DNA of 7,092 nucleotides. Origin: Methanosphaera sp. Its GTDB lineage: Archaea; Methanobacteriota; Methanobacteria; Methanobacteriales; Methanobacteriaceae. Below the pieces are notes generated by a model, which saw only the letters and a program-made list of their open reading frames with translations, made no database searches and had not been told where the DNA came from. Location of the stretch: positions 1 to 7,092 of the forward strand of contig JAJQHG010000115.1 in assembly GCA_021199865.1 (NCBI GenBank). The letters run 5' to 3'. The translations under genes and the position numbers were made by a program. Below are positions 5,112 through 7,092 of this stretch, piece after piece. The first letter of the stretch is position 1, and every line of letters starts with the position of its first letter.

Positions 5112-5888
5112 ATGAATTTTGATGATTATAAAGGGAAAGTTATCTTCATAGGAGCTGGACCAGGTGATCCAGATTTAATAACAGTTAAAGGTTCTGAAGC
5201 AATAGAAAATGCTGATGTAATAATATATGCAGGTTCATTAGTTAACCCTGCAATATTAGAACGTTCAAAAGATGGTGCAGACATATATGATAGTGCACAT
5301 ATGGATCTTGTTGATATTATAGATGTTATTAAGAAGGCACATGATGAAAATAAGATTATAGCACGTGTACATACTGGTGATCCATCAATATATGGTGCTA
5401 TAGCAGAACAAATCAATCAATTAAAAGAATTGGATATAGGATATACTATTATTCCTGGTGTAAGTAGTTTATTTGGTACAGCAGCAGCATTAGAATCTCA
5501 GTTAACCCTACCTGAGGTATCACAAACTATTATTATTACAAGACCTGAGGGTAGAACACCAAAACCATCTAAGGAATCATTAGATAAGTTAGCATCCCAT
5601 AATGCTACAATGTGTATCTTCTTAGGAATACACATGATTGATGATGTTGTAGAACAACTATTAACAGAATATGATGAGAAGACTCCTGTAGCTATAGTTA
5701 AGAAGGCTACATGGCCAGATCAGGAGATACTTAGAGGTAATCTCTCAAATATTGCACAAAAAGTACATGATGCAGGATTTACAAAAACAGCAATGATTGT
5801 TGTTGGTGATGTTCTTGATCAACAAAGTGGAGAGCAATCCAAGTTATATGATCCTAAATTTGCACACATGTATAGAGATGCAAAATAA
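5112..5888 (+). CDS. cobM: Precorrin-4/cobalt-precorrin-4 C11-methyltransferase
   Basis: A cytoplasmic SAM-dependent methyltransferase (CobM/CbiF) that methylates C-11 of the corrin precursor in cobamide synthesis. An anaerobic methanogen would use the cobalt-early route, where the same enzyme is called CbiF. At 258 residues it has normal length. Family motifs in order: GAGPGDPDLIT (14-24, SAM site), YAGSLV (39-44), ARVHTGDPSIYGA (84-96), PGVSSLFGTAAAL (115-127), LTLPEVSQTIIITR (131-144), and CIFLGIHM (168-175). The PGVSS..LT.PE..QT pattern separates it from CobI, CobJ and uroporphyrinogen methyltransferase. The start ATG has only a weak ribosome site (GGAATGAT at 5101-5108); an ATG at 5099 is followed at once by GAA TGA. 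It stands alone rather than in a cobamide cluster. Cobamides serve the methyl-transfer steps of methanogenesis. Identification is very secure. Confidence 0.96.
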   Translation: MNFDDYKGKVIFIGAGPGDPDLITVKGSEAIENADVIIYAGSLVNPAILERSKDGADIYDSAHMDLVDIIDVIKKAHDENKIIARVHTGDPSIYGAIAEQINQLKELDIGYTIIPGVSSLFGTAAALESQLTLPEVSQTIIITRPEGRTPKPSKESLDKLASHNATMCIFLGIHMIDDVVEQLLTEYDEKTPVAIVKKATWPDQEILRGNLSNIAQKVHDAGFTKTAMIVVGDVLDQQSGEQSKLYDPKFAHMYRDAK

Positions 5889-5914
5889 GTATTTAATTCT
5901 AACCCCCACTAATA

Positions 5915-5933
5915 TTTTTTAAGAGCTATTTTT
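5915..5933 (+). terminator. T-rich end of the cobM transcript
   Basis: T6 (5915-5920) and T5 (5929-5933) lie 27-45 bases past the cobM stop in the convergent gap with purA. They fit an archaeal T-tract terminator. No strong hairpin is seen. Confidence 0.45.
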
Positions 5934-5974
5934 ACATTAAATTATTTAATTACTAAAATAAGTTATAGATTTTA

Positions 5975-6004
5975 AAGGTTATAATAAAAAAGTATATGAA
6001 GGAG
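5975..6004 (+). promoter_or_regulatory. Promoter-plus-ribosome-site look-alike with no gene
   Basis: On the plus strand AAAGG is followed by TTATAATA, then GAAGGAG at 5998-6004, but no start codon or open frame follows at a usable distance. ATG at 5996 gives only five codons (ATG AAG GAG AAT TAT TAG), running into the purA 3' end. The stretch may be a relic 5' region of a lost gene, or chance. Confidence 0.2.
5986..5991 (-). terminator. T6 tract after purA
   Basis: The A6 run reads as T6 on the purA strand, about 18 bases past the purA stop codon. That position suits termination of the purA transcript. No hairpin is evident. Confidence 0.4.
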
Positions 6005-6009
6005 AATTA

Positions 6010-7032
6010 TTAGAGTTTTTCACTTCTAAGATCTATTGTATCAGCAAGGTCGGGTCCAGTGGATATAATTGTTATAGGTACTCCTACACTCTCTTCTATG
6101 TCTTCTATGTATTCACGTGCTTCTTGAGATAAGTCTTCATATTTGTTTACTTTCTCACATTCTGGGTATAATCTGTCAATACAGGTTAGAGCTATTTGTG
6201 TAGCACCATTAATCATGCATGATTTTTTAGCAAATTCTTTATCAAATAAGCCTACTCTTCTTTTACGTCCAGTAACTACTCCAAATTCTTCTATTCCTAG
6301 TTCTTGTGCTTCTTCTTCAGATATTTCTGTAGGGAATGGTCCTTCACCTACACGTGTAATGTATGCTTTGAATATTACTATTACTTCATCTACGCGTGTT
6401 GGTCCTACTCCTACATCAGCAGCTGCTGTTGATGCACATGTATCTTTACTTGTTACATATGGGTATGTTCCGTAGTATAGTGATAGTCCAAATCCTTGTG
6501 ATCCTTCAATGAATACATCTTTTCCTTCATCTAATGCTTTATTTACCTCTAATGGTACATCTGTAATATATTCTTTTAGATCATCTATGTCTTTTGCATA
6601 GTCGATTGTTCTATTTATACGATCAGCATTTGCTGGTCCACAACCTGAACCAGTTGTACCTATTTTCTCTGATAGGTATGATGATGCTTTATCTTTTTCT
6701 TGGTGTTCTTTTGTAAGTATAGCACAATTATTATCCATGAATGTTCTACCATCTACGTTATATTTGCTTAGGTAGTCTAATTCATGTTTAAATACATCTG
6801 GATTTACTAGTACTCCAGCACCTATTAATAGTCTTGAGTCCTCATTAAAAAAACCAGAGGGTGTTAATCGTAGACCATATTTCTCACCATTACACTCTAC
6901 AGAATGCCCTGCATTTGGTCCTACTCCTGCTCTAGCTATAATATCTGGTTTATCATTGGTACAAAAGTAAGTGATACATTTACCTTTACCTTCATCTCCC
7001 CATTGTCCACCAACTAATATGGTACATGTCAT
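6010..7032 (-). CDS. purA: Adenylosuccinate synthetase, short archaeal form
   Basis: It joins IMP and aspartate using GTP to make adenylosuccinate, the first step from IMP to AMP, in the cytoplasm. At 340 residues it is about 90 shorter than the E. coli enzyme (432), as is usual for the short form found in many archaea, so it is not truncated. Motifs: GGQWGDEGKGK (8-18, P-loop-like GTP site with catalytic D13), NAGHSV (40-45, catalytic H43), TTGSGCGPA (126-134, IMP loop), EGSQG (176-180), YPYVTSKDTCAS (190-201), GVGPTRVDEV (208-217), TGRKRRVGLFD (254-264, aspartate loop), and STGPD (324-328, guanine recognition). AGGAGA on the minus strand (7041-7046) lies eight bases before the ATG. It is convergent with cobM, with a 121-base gap, and a 19-base inverted repeat lies upstream. 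Identification is very secure. Confidence 0.97.
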   Translation of the reverse strand: MTCTILVGGQWGDEGKGKCITYFCTNDKPDIIARAGVGPNAGHSVECNGEKYGLRLTPSGFFNEDSRLLIGAGVLVNPDVFKHELDYLSKYNVDGRTFMDNNCAILTKEHQEKDKASSYLSEKIGTTGSGCGPANADRINRTIDYAKDIDDLKEYITDVPLEVNKALDEGKDVFIEGSQGFGLSLYYGTYPYVTSKDTCASTAAADVGVGPTRVDEVIVIFKAYITRVGEGPFPTEISEEEAQELGIEEFGVVTGRKRRVGLFDKEFAKKSCMINGATQIALTCIDRLYPECEKVNKYEDLSQEAREYIEDIEESVGVPITIISTGPDLADTIDLRSEKL

Positions 7033-7067
7033 ATAATGTTTCTCCTTTATATTGATTTCCGTGCATT

Positions 7068-7086
7068 AATGATTAATTTAATCATT
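7068..7086. repeat. Inverted repeat in the purA upstream region
   Basis: AATGATTAA (7068-7076) and TTAATCATT (7078-7086) are exact reverse complements around one T. The repeat lies 36-54 bases before the purA ATG. There the purA strand has its only TATA-like stretch (TTAAATTAAT) apart from AATATAAAGG next to the ribosome site. A repressor bound here could cover the promoter. The window ends six bases later, so the full upstream region cannot be judged. Confidence 0.4.
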
Positions 7087-7092
7087 TACTAT

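Noticed and set aside
5126..5416. 96-residue minus-strand frame within cobM
   Set aside because: Antisense to the conserved SAM-binding region; no ribosome site or known domain.
6143..6475. 110-residue plus-strand frame within purA
   Set aside because: Antisense to the conserved purA aspartate loop region; Ser/Thr/Pro-rich shadow.
6010..7032. purA as a truncated gene because of its 340-residue length
   Set aside because: All catalytic and binding motifs are present through the C-terminal GPD; this is the known short archaeal form.

Overview
The window is an AT-rich stretch (mostly A/T even inside genes) from an archaeon. It is most likely a member of the Methanobacteriales and most like Methanosphaera. 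The grounds are the very low GC, the short (about 340-residue) archaeal form of adenylosuccinate synthetase, Shine-Dalgarno sites matching AGGAGGTGAT, TATA-like upstream boxes with T-rich ends instead of bacterial promoters and hairpin terminators, and a cobamide-synthesis gene next to cell-surface glycosyltransferases. The genus is inferred from general resemblance; no 16S rRNA or methanogenesis gene lies in the window.

Layout from left to right. (1) A tight three-gene minus-strand unit occupies 54-1732: endonuclease IV (nfo), then a small double-[4Fe-4S] protein that resembles a cut-down QueG/reductive-dehalogenase iron-sulfur protein (8-base overlap with nfo), then a 72-residue KTSC-domain protein (7-base gap). 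(2) A 90-base divergent promoter region separates nfo from a plus-strand NAD(P)-dependent sugar epimerase/dehydratase (1823-2767). (3) That gene converges, 19 bases apart, on a minus-strand family 4 glycosyltransferase (2787-3923). (4) A 238-base AT-rich divergent region holds a perfect 20-base dyad and an isolated AGGAGGT sequence. (5) A plus-strand family 2, dolichyl-phosphate-sugar-synthase-like glycosyltransferase with two C-terminal membrane segments follows (4162-5025). (6) The precorrin-4/cobalt-precorrin-4 C11-methyltransferase gene (cobM/cbiF, 5112-5888) comes next, with a perfect 11-base direct repeat in its upstream region. (7) A 121-base convergent gap follows, then minus-strand purA (6010-7032), whose upstream region at the right edge carries a 19-base inverted repeat.

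Three themes share the window: DNA repair with an unexplained redox partner, sugar activation and transfer for surface glycans (epimerase, GT4, GT2), and biosynthesis of cobamide and AMP. All eight genes look intact. Nothing suggests a mobile element, CRISPR array, tRNA or rRNA. I see no clear new defence or mobile system. The parts that most deserve a second look are the nfo / QueG-like / KTSC operon and the short symmetrical or repeated elements upstream of the GT2, cobM and purA genes.
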